Assembly (NCBI GenBank): GCA_013215295.1
Contig: JABSOZ010000024.1
Coordinates: 1-64,000 of the forward strand
Origin: Colwellia sp.
GTDB taxonomy: Bacteria; Pseudomonadota; Gammaproteobacteria; Enterobacterales; Alteromonadaceae
Direction: 5' to 3'
DNA: 64,000 bases
The first letter of the stretch is position 1. The number at the start of each line of letters is the position of its first letter. The notes under the pieces are model-generated. The model was not told where the DNA came from. It saw only the letters and a program-made list of their open reading frames with translations, and did not search any database. The position numbers and the translations under genes were made by a program. Shown here one piece after another: positions 21,375 through 30,085 of the stretch.

Positions 21375-23729
21375 ATGACAAACCAGACAAATCCTTCATT
21401 TTCTGATGATGAATTATTAACGGTACTAGCACAGCAGTATAATTTGAGCGGACAGTTAAAAAAATTACCGGGCTATTGCGATCAAAATTTACGCTTAACC
21501 ACCGCTGACCAACTTCAATATATTGTAAAAGTTGCCAATGCTGCGGAGCCCAAGCTTGAGCTCGATATGCAAAATGCCGCAATGAAACATTTAACACAGA
21601 AAAAGTGTGCGGTACCTCAGGCTTTATCAAATAAAGACGATAAATCTATCACCACGATTAAAGACTCCCATCAACAAACCTATTGTTTAAGAGTGTTGAC
21701 GTATTTGCCGGGTGATTTTTATGTCGATGCTCAACCGCTTACCCATAATCCTGAGTTATGGACTGATTTAGGTCAGTTTATGGGAGAAATAGATCTCGCT
21801 TTGGCTGATTTTGAACATGTTGGTGCCTATCGCTATTTAGATTGGGATTTAGCCCAAGGTTACCGTGTTTGTATGAGCAAGAAATCTCTGCTTAACGATC
21901 AACAGATTAAGTTAGTTGAGCACTTCTTAATACTTTATCAAACACAAACTATGCCTTTGCTTGGGCAATTACCGCAAGGTGTCATTCATAACGATGCCAA
22001 TGATTACAATTTACTGATTAACAATGTCAGTGCCCCAACAAAAATTTCAGGTCTTATCGATTTTGGCGATATTGTTCATAGTCATATTATTAATGAACTG
22101 GCTATTACTTGTGCTTATGCCCTCATGGGTGAGAAAGAGATAAAGCATGATTTATTGAGCGTATTAAAAACAATTGTGGCGGGTTACCATAAAGTAAGGC
22201 CACTGCAAGCGGCTGAACTTGAAGTTTTGTTTTCATTAATCGCCTTACGCCTTTGTACTTCAGTGTGTAATGCCGCTTTGGCTATATCGCAACAACCCGA
22301 AAATGACTATTTATTAGTTTCGGTAAAACCCGCATGGCACTTACTTGAACATTTAAAGGCATTGAATCCTTACGCTGTTTTATGTCAGTTAAGACAAGCG
22401 TGCGATTTATCGGTTGATAATGGCCAAGCTAAAGAAACTATCATCAATTACCGTAAAAAGCATTTAGGTAAAACCTTAAGTCTTAGCTATGAAGCACCAT
22501 TAAAAATGGTGCGTGGCCAAGGTGCTTATTTATTTGATGAACAAGGCACGCCTTACTTAGATATGGTGAATAATGTTTGTCATGTCGGTCATTGTCATCC
22601 TAAAGTGGTTGCTGCTGGCCAACAACAATTAGCCAAGTTAAACACCAACACCCGTTATTTGCATGACAATATTGTTAATTATACAGATAAACTATTGGCG
22701 ACTATGCCAGACGAATTGTCTGTTTGCATGTTAGTCAATTCAGGCAGTGAAGCGAACGAACTCGCTTTTCGCCTCGCGCGTTGTTATACAAAATCGAAAG
22801 AACTCATTGTTGTTGATGGCGCTTATCATGGCAATACTAACGCTTGTATTGAAGCCAGCCCTTATAAATTTAATGGCCCGGGCGGCGAAGGTCAACAAGC
22901 TCATGTGCATACTGTTACTTTACCAGACCCTTACCGCGGCGAATTTTTAGGAGATACCACTGCTTCAGCACAAGCTTATGCCCAAAGCGTTAAAGACACC
23001 ATTGAGAAATTACGACAGTCAGGTAAGCAACCTGGTACTTTTATTTGTGAGTCTTTACAAGGTGTTGCTGGCCAAATAATTATGCCCGCAGGATATTTAC
23101 CTGCCGTTTATGATCATGTTCGCTCTGCTGGTGGTGTTTGTATTGCCGATGAAGTACAAGTAGGATTTGGCCGGGTGGGCTCACATATGTGGGCGTTTGA
23201 AACGCAAGAGGTAGTACCCGACATTGTTACTTTAGGAAAACCTATTGGTAATGGTCATCCTATGGCTGCAGTTATTACCACTCAAGCCATTGCCGATGCT
23301 TTTGTGACTGGCATGGAATACTTTAATACCTTTGGTGGCAACCCCGTCTCTTGTGCGATTGGTTTGGCGGTACTCGATGTTATTGAACAAGAACATCTTA
23401 TAGATCATGCAAAAACGGTAGGCAGTTATTTCCAAGAGAAGTTACGTGATTTACAAGGTAAGTTTGACCTTATTGGCAATGTTCGTGGCTTAGGTTTGTT
23501 TATTGGTGTTGAGTTAGTAGAAGACAGAATAACCAAATGCCCTGCTACCGATAAAACCTCATGGCTGGTGGAGTTTTTCAAAAAACATCAAATATTAATG
23601 AGTACCGAAGGCCGTTTCAATAATATTTTGAAAATAAAGCCGCCTATGGCCTTTACCACAAATGATGCTGATAAGTTCATCAAGGTACTTGAATTAGGAT
23701 TAATCGAACTTAGCCAGCAGGCTACATAA
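21375..23729 (+). CDS. Fused APH-type kinase and class III aminotransferase/phospho-lyase
   Basis: 784 aa, two enzymes in one chain. Residues about 1-345 are an aminoglycoside-phosphotransferase-like (APH) kinase: H205-N-D207 ... N212 in the catalytic loop ([10 protein letters not shown]) and LIDFGD as metal motif. Residues about 365-784 are a class III PLP enzyme: [38 protein letters not shown] and the PLP lysine K622 in [12 protein letters not shown]. In animals, separate proteins of these two families make and break 5-phosphohydroxylysine, and the close relative acts on phosphoethanolamine. The fusion therefore probably phosphorylates an amino alcohol and eliminates phosphate and ammonia. 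It follows the GH2 gene closely, but a shared pathway is not evident. Confidence 0.85.
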   Translation: MTNQTNPSFSDDELLTVLAQQYNLSGQLKKLPGYCDQNLRLTTADQLQYIVKVANAAEPKLELDMQNAAMKHLTQKKCAVPQALSNKDDKSITTIKDSHQQTYCLRVLTYLPGDFYVDAQPLTHNPELWTDLGQFMGEIDLALADFEHVGAYRYLDWDLAQGYRVCMSKKSLLNDQQIKLVEHFLILYQTQTMPLLGQLPQGVIHNDANDYNLLINNVSAPTKISGLIDFGDIVHSHIINELAITCAYALMGEKEIKHDLLSVLKTIVAGYHKVRPLQAAELEVLFSLIALRLCTSVCNAALAISQQPENDYLLVSVKPAWHLLEHLKALNPYAVLCQLRQACDLSVDNGQAKETIINYRKKHLGKTLSLSYEAPLKMVRGQGAYLFDEQGTPYLDMVNNVCHVGHCHPKVVAAGQQQLAKLNTNTRYLHDNIVNYTDKLLATMPDELSVCMLVNSGSEANELAFRLARCYTKSKELIVVDGAYHGNTNACIEASPYKFNGPGGEGQQAHVHTVTLPDPYRGEFLGDTTASAQAYAQSVKDTIEKLRQSGKQPGTFICESLQGVAGQIIMPAGYLPAVYDHVRSAGGVCIADEVQVGFGRVGSHMWAFETQEVVPDIVTLGKPIGNGHPMAAVITTQAIADAFVTGMEYFNTFGGNPVSCAIGLAVLDVIEQEHLIDHAKTVGSYFQEKLRDLQGKFDLIGNVRGLGLFIGVELVEDRITKCPATDKTSWLVEFFKKHQILMSTEGRFNNILKIKPPMAFTTNDADKFIKVLELGLIELSQQAT

Positions 23730-23765
23730 GCAATATTTCAGTGTGCTGCACTGATTAACTATTTT

Positions 23766-23794
23766 GTATAACCGTAAATCCCCTGCGGTTATAC
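23766..23794. terminator. Hairpin downstream of the kinase/lyase gene
   Basis: GTATAACCG and CGGTTATAC make a perfect 9-bp stem with an 11-nt loop, 37 bp after the stop. No T-run follows. The loop region TAAATCCCCTGC is echoed a few bases later as TAAATTCCCTGC. It is probably a transcript-end structure. Confidence 0.5.
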
Positions 23795-23933
23795 AGCCTG
23801 TAAATTCCCTGCAAAAAAATAAAAAGCAACCTATAGCGTACGGTAATATAGACAGCAGAGTCAGTGACTATGTCTATGACGATAACGACTCTGACCCTAT
23901 TGATTCTCTCAGATTGAACGAGCTTAAATATCT

Positions 23934-24311
23934 TTAAAGATAGAAGCCGTTCTGCATTAGCCACTTTTCGGCATCTTGTCTGCTTACACATTTATATAAA
24001 GGAACGCCTGCACTTTCGATATGATGCTGAATGTGATTTCCTTGGTCCATAGTATCGACTAGCCAACATTCGGCTTGCTGATTTTTTCTCGTTAACTCGA
24101 TAGTCAGGTTGTGTTTGAAGTTCACAACTTCCTCAGAAACTCGCCAACCACGAAGATCAGCAAATAAGGCCCATCTATCGTTTCGCACCTTCGAGATAGT
24201 TTCATCAAGTATGGTTAAATAACCGATGTCAGCTTGTATATTCCAGTCTCCTGAAATTTTTGCCACAACGATGTTATTTGTCAGCTCGACAATGTAAGTT
24301 GGTTTAGTCAT
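23934..24311 (-). CDS. STAS/SpoIIAA-like hypothetical protein
   Basis: 125 aa, no signal peptide. The pattern VVAKISGDWNIQADIGYLTILDETISKVRNDRWALFADLRGW, then a helix and AECWLVDTMDQGNHIQHHIESAGVPLYKC, resembles the small alpha/beta STAS-like (SpoIIAA-like) fold found in many marine gammaproteobacteria. Such proteins may bind lipids or partner proteins, but no activity can be named here. The gene stands alone and converges with the kinase/lyase gene. Confidence 0.6.
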   Translation of the reverse strand: MTKPTYIVELTNNIVVAKISGDWNIQADIGYLTILDETISKVRNDRWALFADLRGWRVSEEVVNFKHNLTIELTRKNQQAECWLVDTMDQGNHIQHHIESAGVPLYKCVSRQDAEKWLMQNGFYL

Positions 24312-24728
24312 ATATAGATGGTAATTTAAGACGGTGTTGAATTCAACAATGAGTTCACGACAGCCAGTTTAATTTCCTTTTAATTTATTTCCTAGGAATT
24401 TCAATAGCGTACAAGGTATCGTTTGTTCACTCTCTGGGCGAAAAATTTGAACAAAATTTATCCAACAACAAAATTATAAGGGTTAGGTCTTTCGTTGTGC
24501 ACAATAAAGGTACTTATCTAACTTCCGAAAATAGCGCTAAGAAGACTTTAAGCTTTTCAGAACATTAGGTCAACTAGGCGGTCAACTTTGAACATTAGCT
24601 AAAGCCATACTTATAGTCCCTTTAACCAAAGGGACACTATTAAAGAATACTCACCTGATTAATTTTTCCAATTGAATTTCCAACGTAATTCAATATAATT
24701 GGACAATTATACCTTTAGTTTAGTACGT
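24312..24728. other. Intergenic region without recognised gene
   Basis: About 400 bp between divergent genes. It contains pieces like AACATTAGGTCAACTAGG and GAACATTAGCTAAAG, which recall degenerate intergenic repeats at 45.5, 56.5 and 60.7 kb. No open frame or RNA gene was supported. Confidence 0.4.
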
Positions 24729-25301
24729 ATGGATTCAGAATCATTTAAAACCATTCAAGCTTTTTTTAGAAAACTCAATATTGAAAGCGACATCATAAAT
24801 TCGGTCAAACAACAGTTTAAATATATAAAGCTTAAGCCCCAACAGGTCTTGTTACGCCAAGAGGAGCAACAAAAATATGGCTATTATATATTGTCCGGTC
24901 TTCTAAGAGCCTGTCATTATTCAGATAATGGCAGAGAACGTTGTAAAGAGTATTACTTTGTAGGAGAACTGTGTTTTTTATATTCTACTTGGATAACGAA
25001 TACACCTGCTAAGTATCAAATTGATACCTTAAATAATGCTGAAGTCATTCGAGTACCTTTACATTTATTAAACTTAAAAGAATGGCAACCTGCAAAATTA
25101 GCATTACTTCAACAACAGTTACTGTACAAAGAAGACAAAGAAATATTTTTACTCTTGAAAAGCCCCGAAGAAAGATACCTACATCTTCTCGAATATTCCC
25201 CTCAATGGATATCCAATCTTAACAACATGCAATTAGCTACTTATATTGGTATAAGCCCAATAAGTTTATCAAGAATAAAAAATAGACTTAATCAAAGCTA
25301 A
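24729..25301 (+). CDS. Crp/Fnr-family transcriptional regulator
   Basis: 190 aa from the ATG at 24729; a TTG 30 bases upstream is possible but less likely. Residues about 15-125 are a cyclic-nucleotide-binding-type barrel (YIKLKPQQVLLRQEEQQKYGYYILSGLLRACHYSDNGRE). The last 60 carry a helix-turn-helix (LATYIGISPISLSRIKNRL) typical of Crp/Fnr proteins of this short type. No Fe-S cysteine cluster is visible, so it is not an oxygen-sensing FNR. The downstream YgjV-like gene, 117 bp away on the same strand, may be its target. Confidence 0.8.
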   Translation: MDSESFKTIQAFFRKLNIESDIINSVKQQFKYIKLKPQQVLLRQEEQQKYGYYILSGLLRACHYSDNGRERCKEYYFVGELCFLYSTWITNTPAKYQIDTLNNAEVIRVPLHLLNLKEWQPAKLALLQQQLLYKEDKEIFLLLKSPEERYLHLLEYSPQWISNLNNMQLATYIGISPISLSRIKNRLNQS

Positions 25302-25418
25302 AATCCATCCTCTGGGTAATCTAAAATTTGGATTAACGCATTAACTTAAGTTAATTTCCTCAAAACAATTTTGGCCCATAATACGTTTCATAACTTTATC
25401 CGTTGTTAAGAAACTTAA

Positions 25419-25931
25419 ATGTCTGCATTTCTTTTATCACAGTTGTTAATTGCTATTGCAATATTTTTTGATTTAGCATCATTTCAGTTTAAAAGCAGAC
25501 GCAAAATTGTTGGATGTTTATGTATTGCAGGCGTTCTAATTTCAAGCCATTTTATTTTACTTCAGCAATATACAGCAGCGGGCTTAATGGTCGTAGCTGT
25601 CGCTCGTTATTTTTCTAGTATATTCACAACATCTAAATTGGTCATGTTAATTTTTATCGTATGTTCCTTGATTGTGACTATTTTCACGTACTCAGGAATA
25701 ATTAGTCTTGTCAGTTGTGTGGGAGCTTTAATACAAACAATAGCTGCATTCTGTCAAAGCGATAAAAATTTAAGGCGATTAATGATTGTGGGAACAAGTT
25801 TTTGGCTGTTACACAATTACCTTGTTAACTCACCTACAGCAGTAATTATGGAGGCTTTATTTATTAGTAGTAATTTAGTGGGGTACTACAGGTTTTATCT
25901 AAAACCCAATTTGAAAACAAGTACTGGTTAA
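25419..25931 (+). CDS. YgjV-like inner-membrane protein
   Basis: 170 aa, almost entirely hydrophobic with about five to six helices. The pattern FLLSQLLIAIAIFFDLASFQFKSRRKI at the start and WLLHNYLVNSPTAVIMEALFISSNLVGYYRFY at the end matches the YgjV family of uncharacterised inner-membrane proteins. The role is unknown; members often accompany transport or stress genes. It lies downstream of a Crp/Fnr-type regulator. Confidence 0.75.
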   Translation: MSAFLLSQLLIAIAIFFDLASFQFKSRRKIVGCLCIAGVLISSHFILLQQYTAAGLMVVAVARYFSSIFTTSKLVMLIFIVCSLIVTIFTYSGIISLVSCVGALIQTIAAFCQSDKNLRRLMIVGTSFWLLHNYLVNSPTAVIMEALFISSNLVGYYRFYLKPNLKTSTG

Positions 25932-26238
25932 CCTGACTTTTGTATGTTTTTTAGTCTTAATTGACACACAATTGGCAGTATTGAAGAAAATACAATGAAT
26001 AATTGACACACATTGGGCCTTTGAACGTGTACTTGAATTGTCTACATTACTCATCAAGCTTTAATGAGTGACCTAAACTTTGTCATCTGTCGAGTTAGGT
26101 AAAAATAGGACGACAAATAGTCCACATAAAAATTGTGTATTGCATAAACAGGTCAATGAGTTTAATTACTCGATAAAATTTAGCGACAGTTTAGTCAAGT
26201 TAACAATCTAATAAAATATAAATTAGGAAAAAGAATTC
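25932..26238. other. Intergenic region with an 18-bp direct repeat
   Basis: About 300 bp without a gene. TAATTGACACACAATTGG at 25958-25975 recurs as TAATTGACACACATTGGG at 26000-26017. The rest is AT-rich, with an untypical GTCATCTGTCGAGTTAGG stretch. A regulatory role for the repeat upstream of the DUF2306 gene is possible. Confidence 0.4.
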
Positions 26239-26919
26239 ATGCTTATTTTTCATATTATCGCTGGGCTAATCGTTTTATTGACTGGTATAGTAGCTTTATC
26301 TTTCAGTAAGGGAGAAAGCATTCATCGGGTTTCGGGAAACCTATTTTTTCTAGCGTTTCTATGTATGACTGTCGGTGCCACGTTTATCACAGATGATGCA
26401 ACGATAGCTATTTTATCAACTTACTACGTTGCAACGGCGTGGGCAACAGTACTTAGGCCTGAAAAGAAAACAGGTTATTTTGAAATAGCTGCATTCATAG
26501 TTGTTTCAATTATAAGTGTACGTTTATTTATCGATGCTATGGCAGCAACGAGAGATTTTGAAATATTCGTAAATTACCTGTTTGGTAGCGTTGCCGCTAT
26601 TTCTGCAATGTTAGATTTAAATATGATTGTTCGAGGTGGCCTTTCTGGGACCCACCGCATCGCGCGTCACCTTTGGCGTATGTGTTATGCACTGCTTGGG
26701 GCAGTTGCCTCTTTCACTGCAAATACTTCAGATAAGTGGCCCGAATTTTTGAATGTTAATATCCTTATTTATCTTGTCATCGCAATCATGTTCTTTTGGT
26801 TGTTTCGAGTGTTGTTTACTAAATGGTTTAACAAAGCAAAAAATGTTGTTGGCAAACACTCTTATATTAGAAATAGTAGATTGTTAAATATCACAATCAA
26901 AAATTCACAGGAAAGTTAA
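26239..26919 (+). CDS. DUF2306-type membrane protein
   Basis: 226 aa with about seven hydrophobic segments. The start HIIAGLIVLLTGIVALSFSKGESIHRVSGNLFFLAF and the middle GTHRIARHLWRMCYALLGA match DUF2306-like integral membrane proteins, with conserved His residues in the H-R-x-x-G and R-H-L-W-R motifs that could bind haem or metal (inference). AGGAAAAAGAATTC precedes the ATG as a ribosome site. Function unknown. Confidence 0.7.
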   Translation: MLIFHIIAGLIVLLTGIVALSFSKGESIHRVSGNLFFLAFLCMTVGATFITDDATIAILSTYYVATAWATVLRPEKKTGYFEIAAFIVVSIISVRLFIDAMAATRDFEIFVNYLFGSVAAISAMLDLNMIVRGGLSGTHRIARHLWRMCYALLGAVASFTANTSDKWPEFLNVNILIYLVIAIMFFWLFRVLFTKWFNKAKNVVGKHSYIRNSRLLNITIKNSQES

Positions 26920-27048
26920 ATATTACGTGCCAGTGAATCGAATAAAAACCGCATAAGTGGTTGAACAAGACCAAAATATTGATGGCTTTATTGTTATAGT
27001 CAATTATTATTAGCTGTTTATTATGATAATGTTTTTAAGAGGAATAAG

Positions 27049-27444
27049 ATGATTTTTTCTGGTGGTTGCTTGTGTGGCGCAATACGATATGAATCAAAAC
27101 AAAAAGCAAGCGAAACAGGGTATTGCCACTGCTCTATTTGCAGAAAATCTACAGGCGCACCCGTTGTGGCATTCGCCTCGTTCCCTGAAAGTGCATTTAT
27201 CTACACTAAAGGAAAGCCATCGACTTACAGTTCTTCATCATCAGGTCATCGTGAATTCTGTAATAAGTGCGGTACTCAAATATGTTATAGAGAGAACAAT
27301 AATGCTAAAACTGTCGATATTAACTCGGGAACACTAGATGACCCAGAAACGGTAGAGCCAGAATTCCACATTTACACAAATGATGCAGTATCATGGCTAA
27401 ATATAGAAGACGATCTCCCTAGACACGCCAAAGGACCGGTTTAA
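27049..27444 (+). CDS. GFA-family zinc enzyme (glutathione-dependent formaldehyde-activating fold)
   Basis: 131 aa, full length for the GFA/Mss4-like family. Zinc ligands are visible in GGCLCGAIRYE, GYCHCSICRKSTGAP and FCNKCGTQICYR. Members include formaldehyde-glutathione condensing enzymes, but most small ones have unknown substrates. A good ribosome site (AAGAGGAATAAG) precedes the ATG. The stop codon lies inside GTTTAAC, the first box of a plus-strand attC, so this gene reads as an integron cassette. Confidence 0.88.
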   Translation: MIFSGGCLCGAIRYESKQKASETGYCHCSICRKSTGAPVVAFASFPESAFIYTKGKPSTYSSSSSGHREFCNKCGTQICYRENNNAKTVDINSGTLDDPETVEPEFHIYTNDAVSWLNIEDDLPRHAKGPV

Positions 27445-27552
27445 CAAAACATACAAGGCTATTAAATAACAGGCTGTTAACAGTTTGCTCAGTTCCGCTT
27501 CGCTTCATATTTTAGCAAGCTCTACTTAGCCCTTTATTGCAGCGTTATCTAT
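27438..27552 (+). other. attC recombination site (plus strand) of the GFA cassette
   Basis: It begins at GTTTAAC (fits RYYYAAC and contains the GFA stop) and ends at GCGTTAT. The core TTCCGCTTCGCTTC followed by ATTTTAGC is the reverse complement of the core in the minus-strand attC sites at 46.7 and 48.9 kb, with flanking arms that pair imperfectly. It is the only attC-like site seen on the plus strand and the only one left of 42 kb. Confidence 0.7.
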
Positions 27553-28119
27553 ACTAAACCTAAGGTAACCTAGCCAATTAGCTGTAATAGCCAGTTTATC
27601 GAATGTGGCAAAAGATCCCCTTCAAGGGCGAGGTGCGACCGACCGAAAAGAGCTTTTAGCAGTCAGTGTAAACCAATTCTTATTTATCACTTCACAGTCG
27701 CAAAAGCCACCATTGCCCTCAGTCATTAAGTTGAAATGTGTTGACTGATTGGTGAGAAAAGCGGAAATGAATTCATCCAATTATCAGGATTTTTTGACAG
27801 TCAGTTAAAGGTCATATTGCTGACCTTAGCAATAACGAAGAATATAATTTCAGAAACCCCTTTGAAGAGTGTAAAACCTATTTTTATACATTTTACAAAC
27901 GAGGTATAAAATAAACCTATCGGTAAAATCACGCTAAATCACGCTGAATTAATAGCTATTCTGTTCTGATTTACTCATGATTATATAATAACCTGTATAA
28001 ACTATACGCTTCTGCACTAATTTAATGCTCCTACCTAACGTATTAACTATGAGTATTAATTTAAACATTAATCAAGCATGATAACAGGTCAAACTTTCTA
28101 TAAGGAAATTGTGCTACCC
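27553..28119. other. Gene-free region after the GFA cassette
   Basis: About 560 bp with no supported gene. Just after the attC it reads CTATACTAAACCTAAGG, loosely like the tail found beyond the attC sites at 45.75 and 56.6 kb. Later it has AAATCACGCTAAATCACGCT, a 10-bp doublet. The acyl-CoA ligase promoter is presumably near 27.96-28.05 kb. Confidence 0.4.
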
Positions 28120-29769
28120 ATGACATATACAACTCCTGTTCAAAACTTACTAAAGCAAAGTAAAAATAATCCAGACAAGGTTTATTTGCACCAACCCATT
28201 GACAGGCAGTGGCAAAAGTTCACTTGGACAGAGGTAGAACATCAAGCACGTTGTATTGCACAAGGCTTACAATCGCAGGGATATGAAAAAGGTTCACGAA
28301 TAGGTATTTTATCAAAAAACTGTGCCCATTGGATTATCAGCGATTTAGCGATAATGATGGCGGGCTATATACCTGTAGCAATTTTTTCAACTGCGAACCA
28401 CAACACGATAAGCTTTGTAATTAAACACGCAGACTTGAAGGCCATATTCGTAGGTAAATTAGACGACAAAAGCGCAGCCGAGTCAGCAATTAATAAAGAT
28501 GTACTGCGCATAGCTTTTCCTTACCCTACTGCTTCAACTACAGAATCATTTACGTCTTGGTTAAGCAAATATCCGCCTATTGAAAACGTTCATCAAGCGT
28601 CTATAGATGATACCGCCACCATACTTTATACGTCTGGTTCAACGGGCGAGCCGAAGGGTGTTGTATTAACCTATAAAAACTGGATATCGGCTGCACAAAG
28701 CACAGCATTCAAATTTAACATGACGTCGAATGATCGCCAAATGTCTTATCTTCCTTTAGCGCACGTGGTTGAGCGAAGTTTAGAAGCGTCATCATTATTC
28801 ATGGGATATGAAATATATTTTGTCGAATCTATTGAAACGTTTATTGAAGACCTAAATTACGCTAAGCCAACCTTTTTTGGTTCAGTACCAAGACTATGGA
28901 CAAAATTCCAAAGCCAAATATTGAAAAACATTCCTGAAAAAAAGTTAAACTTTCTAATCTCAATCCCAATTATTAACAAAATTATAGCTAAAAAAATAAG
29001 AACTAAATTAGGCTTGGAATGTGCAAGGTACTTTGCTTCAGGTACAGCTCCAATACCTCTTTCATTATTACAATGGTATGAAAAATTAGGCATTAATATT
29101 AGTGAAGCATGGGGCATGTCAGAGTCGTCCAGCATGTCTTGTATTAACCTTCCCTATGTCAAAAGTGACTTAGGAACAATTGGTAAGCCAATTAATTGCG
29201 TAACGATGAAACTTTCTAAAGAAGGTGAAATTTTAATTAAAGGTGATGCCGTATTCAGTGAATATTATCGAGATCCTGAAACCACCTCAGAATCGTTTAC
29301 CGATGGTTGGTTTCACACGGGTGATTGTGCTGAAAATACTGCCTCTGGTGCATTTAAAATTGTCGGCCGAATAAAAGATAAATTTAAAACCAGCAAAGGT
29401 AAATATGTAACGCCCGTACCGATTGAAAGTTTGCTAAGCGCCAATACTGATATAGATCAGGTCTGTGTGATGGGATCAGGCTTAAAGCAACCTATAGCAA
29501 TCGTGGTGTTAAATAATTCAATTTCAAAAGAAAATACTGAGGCCGTTGATAAATTAAAAAACATATTAACAGACGTAAATAATAAATTGGAAAGTCACCA
29601 AAAATTAGATTACATTCTCGTTTGTTCTGACGTATGGGATATAGATAACGGGCTATTAACACCCACGTTAAAAATTAAACGAAATGCTATTGAACAAAAG
29701 TATATGCAATTAATAAATAGTGAGTTACTCGGTGATATTATTTGGGAATCCGAGATAGCTAGTATATAA
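28120..29769 (+). CDS. Long-chain acyl-CoA synthetase (AMP-binding enzyme)
   Basis: 549 aa from the second Met (MTYTTPVQNLL); an ATG at 28078 adds 14 residues. The adenylation motif is YTSGSTGEPKGVVLTY, followed by SEAWGMSESS, GWFHTGDCAE and IKDKFKTSKGKYVTP, in the order expected for ANL-superfamily ligases of the long-chain/bubblegum group. It activates fatty acids with ATP and CoA for degradation or lipid remodelling. It stands alone on the plus strand. Confidence 0.9.
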   Translation: MTYTTPVQNLLKQSKNNPDKVYLHQPIDRQWQKFTWTEVEHQARCIAQGLQSQGYEKGSRIGILSKNCAHWIISDLAIMMAGYIPVAIFSTANHNTISFVIKHADLKAIFVGKLDDKSAAESAINKDVLRIAFPYPTASTTESFTSWLSKYPPIENVHQASIDDTATILYTSGSTGEPKGVVLTYKNWISAAQSTAFKFNMTSNDRQMSYLPLAHVVERSLEASSLFMGYEIYFVESIETFIEDLNYAKPTFFGSVPRLWTKFQSQILKNIPEKKLNFLISIPIINKIIAKKIRTKLGLECARYFASGTAPIPLSLLQWYEKLGINISEAWGMSESSSMSCINLPYVKSDLGTIGKPINCVTMKLSKEGEILIKGDAVFSEYYRDPETTSESFTDGWFHTGDCAENTASGAFKIVGRIKDKFKTSKGKYVTPVPIESLLSANTDIDQVCVMGSGLKQPIAIVVLNNSISKENTEAVDKLKNILTDVNNKLESHQKLDYILVCSDVWDIDNGLLTPTLKIKRNAIEQKYMQLINSELLGDIIWESEIASI

Positions 29770-30085
29770 ATTTAAAGCTAATTCTGTTGATGGTGTTCTC
29801 ATTTTTGATAATCAAAATTCCACAGTCGTCTTTGAGCCTCATTACTGCCGTTCACCTTTCATCACTTGATGTTAACTTTGGGCCTTATAGCAGTCATCAA
29901 CATAATTTTTAAAATAGAGCTTTATGAAGTTTTGTTGACGTTAATGGTTGAAAAGCTTAATGTCTTCTGTACTTCGATAATTGGATGAATAGCTTTATCG
30001 AGATCCTATTAATACTTACCTCTAACGATGTATCTAATTAATGTCGTTACATTAGTATCAAATAACGAAATTACAGGATGTAATA
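29770..30085. other. Intergenic region, nothing recognised
   Basis: About 315 bp between the acyl-CoA ligase and DUF2339 genes. No frame or clear hairpin was supported. A ribosome site (ACAGGATG) lies just before the DUF2339 start. Confidence 0.4.

Noticed and set aside
23755-23991. A 78-codon minus-strand frame
   Set aside because: It overlaps the end of the better supported STAS-like gene in another frame. A protein-like plus-strand stretch there (DYVYDDNDSDP) is too short to call.
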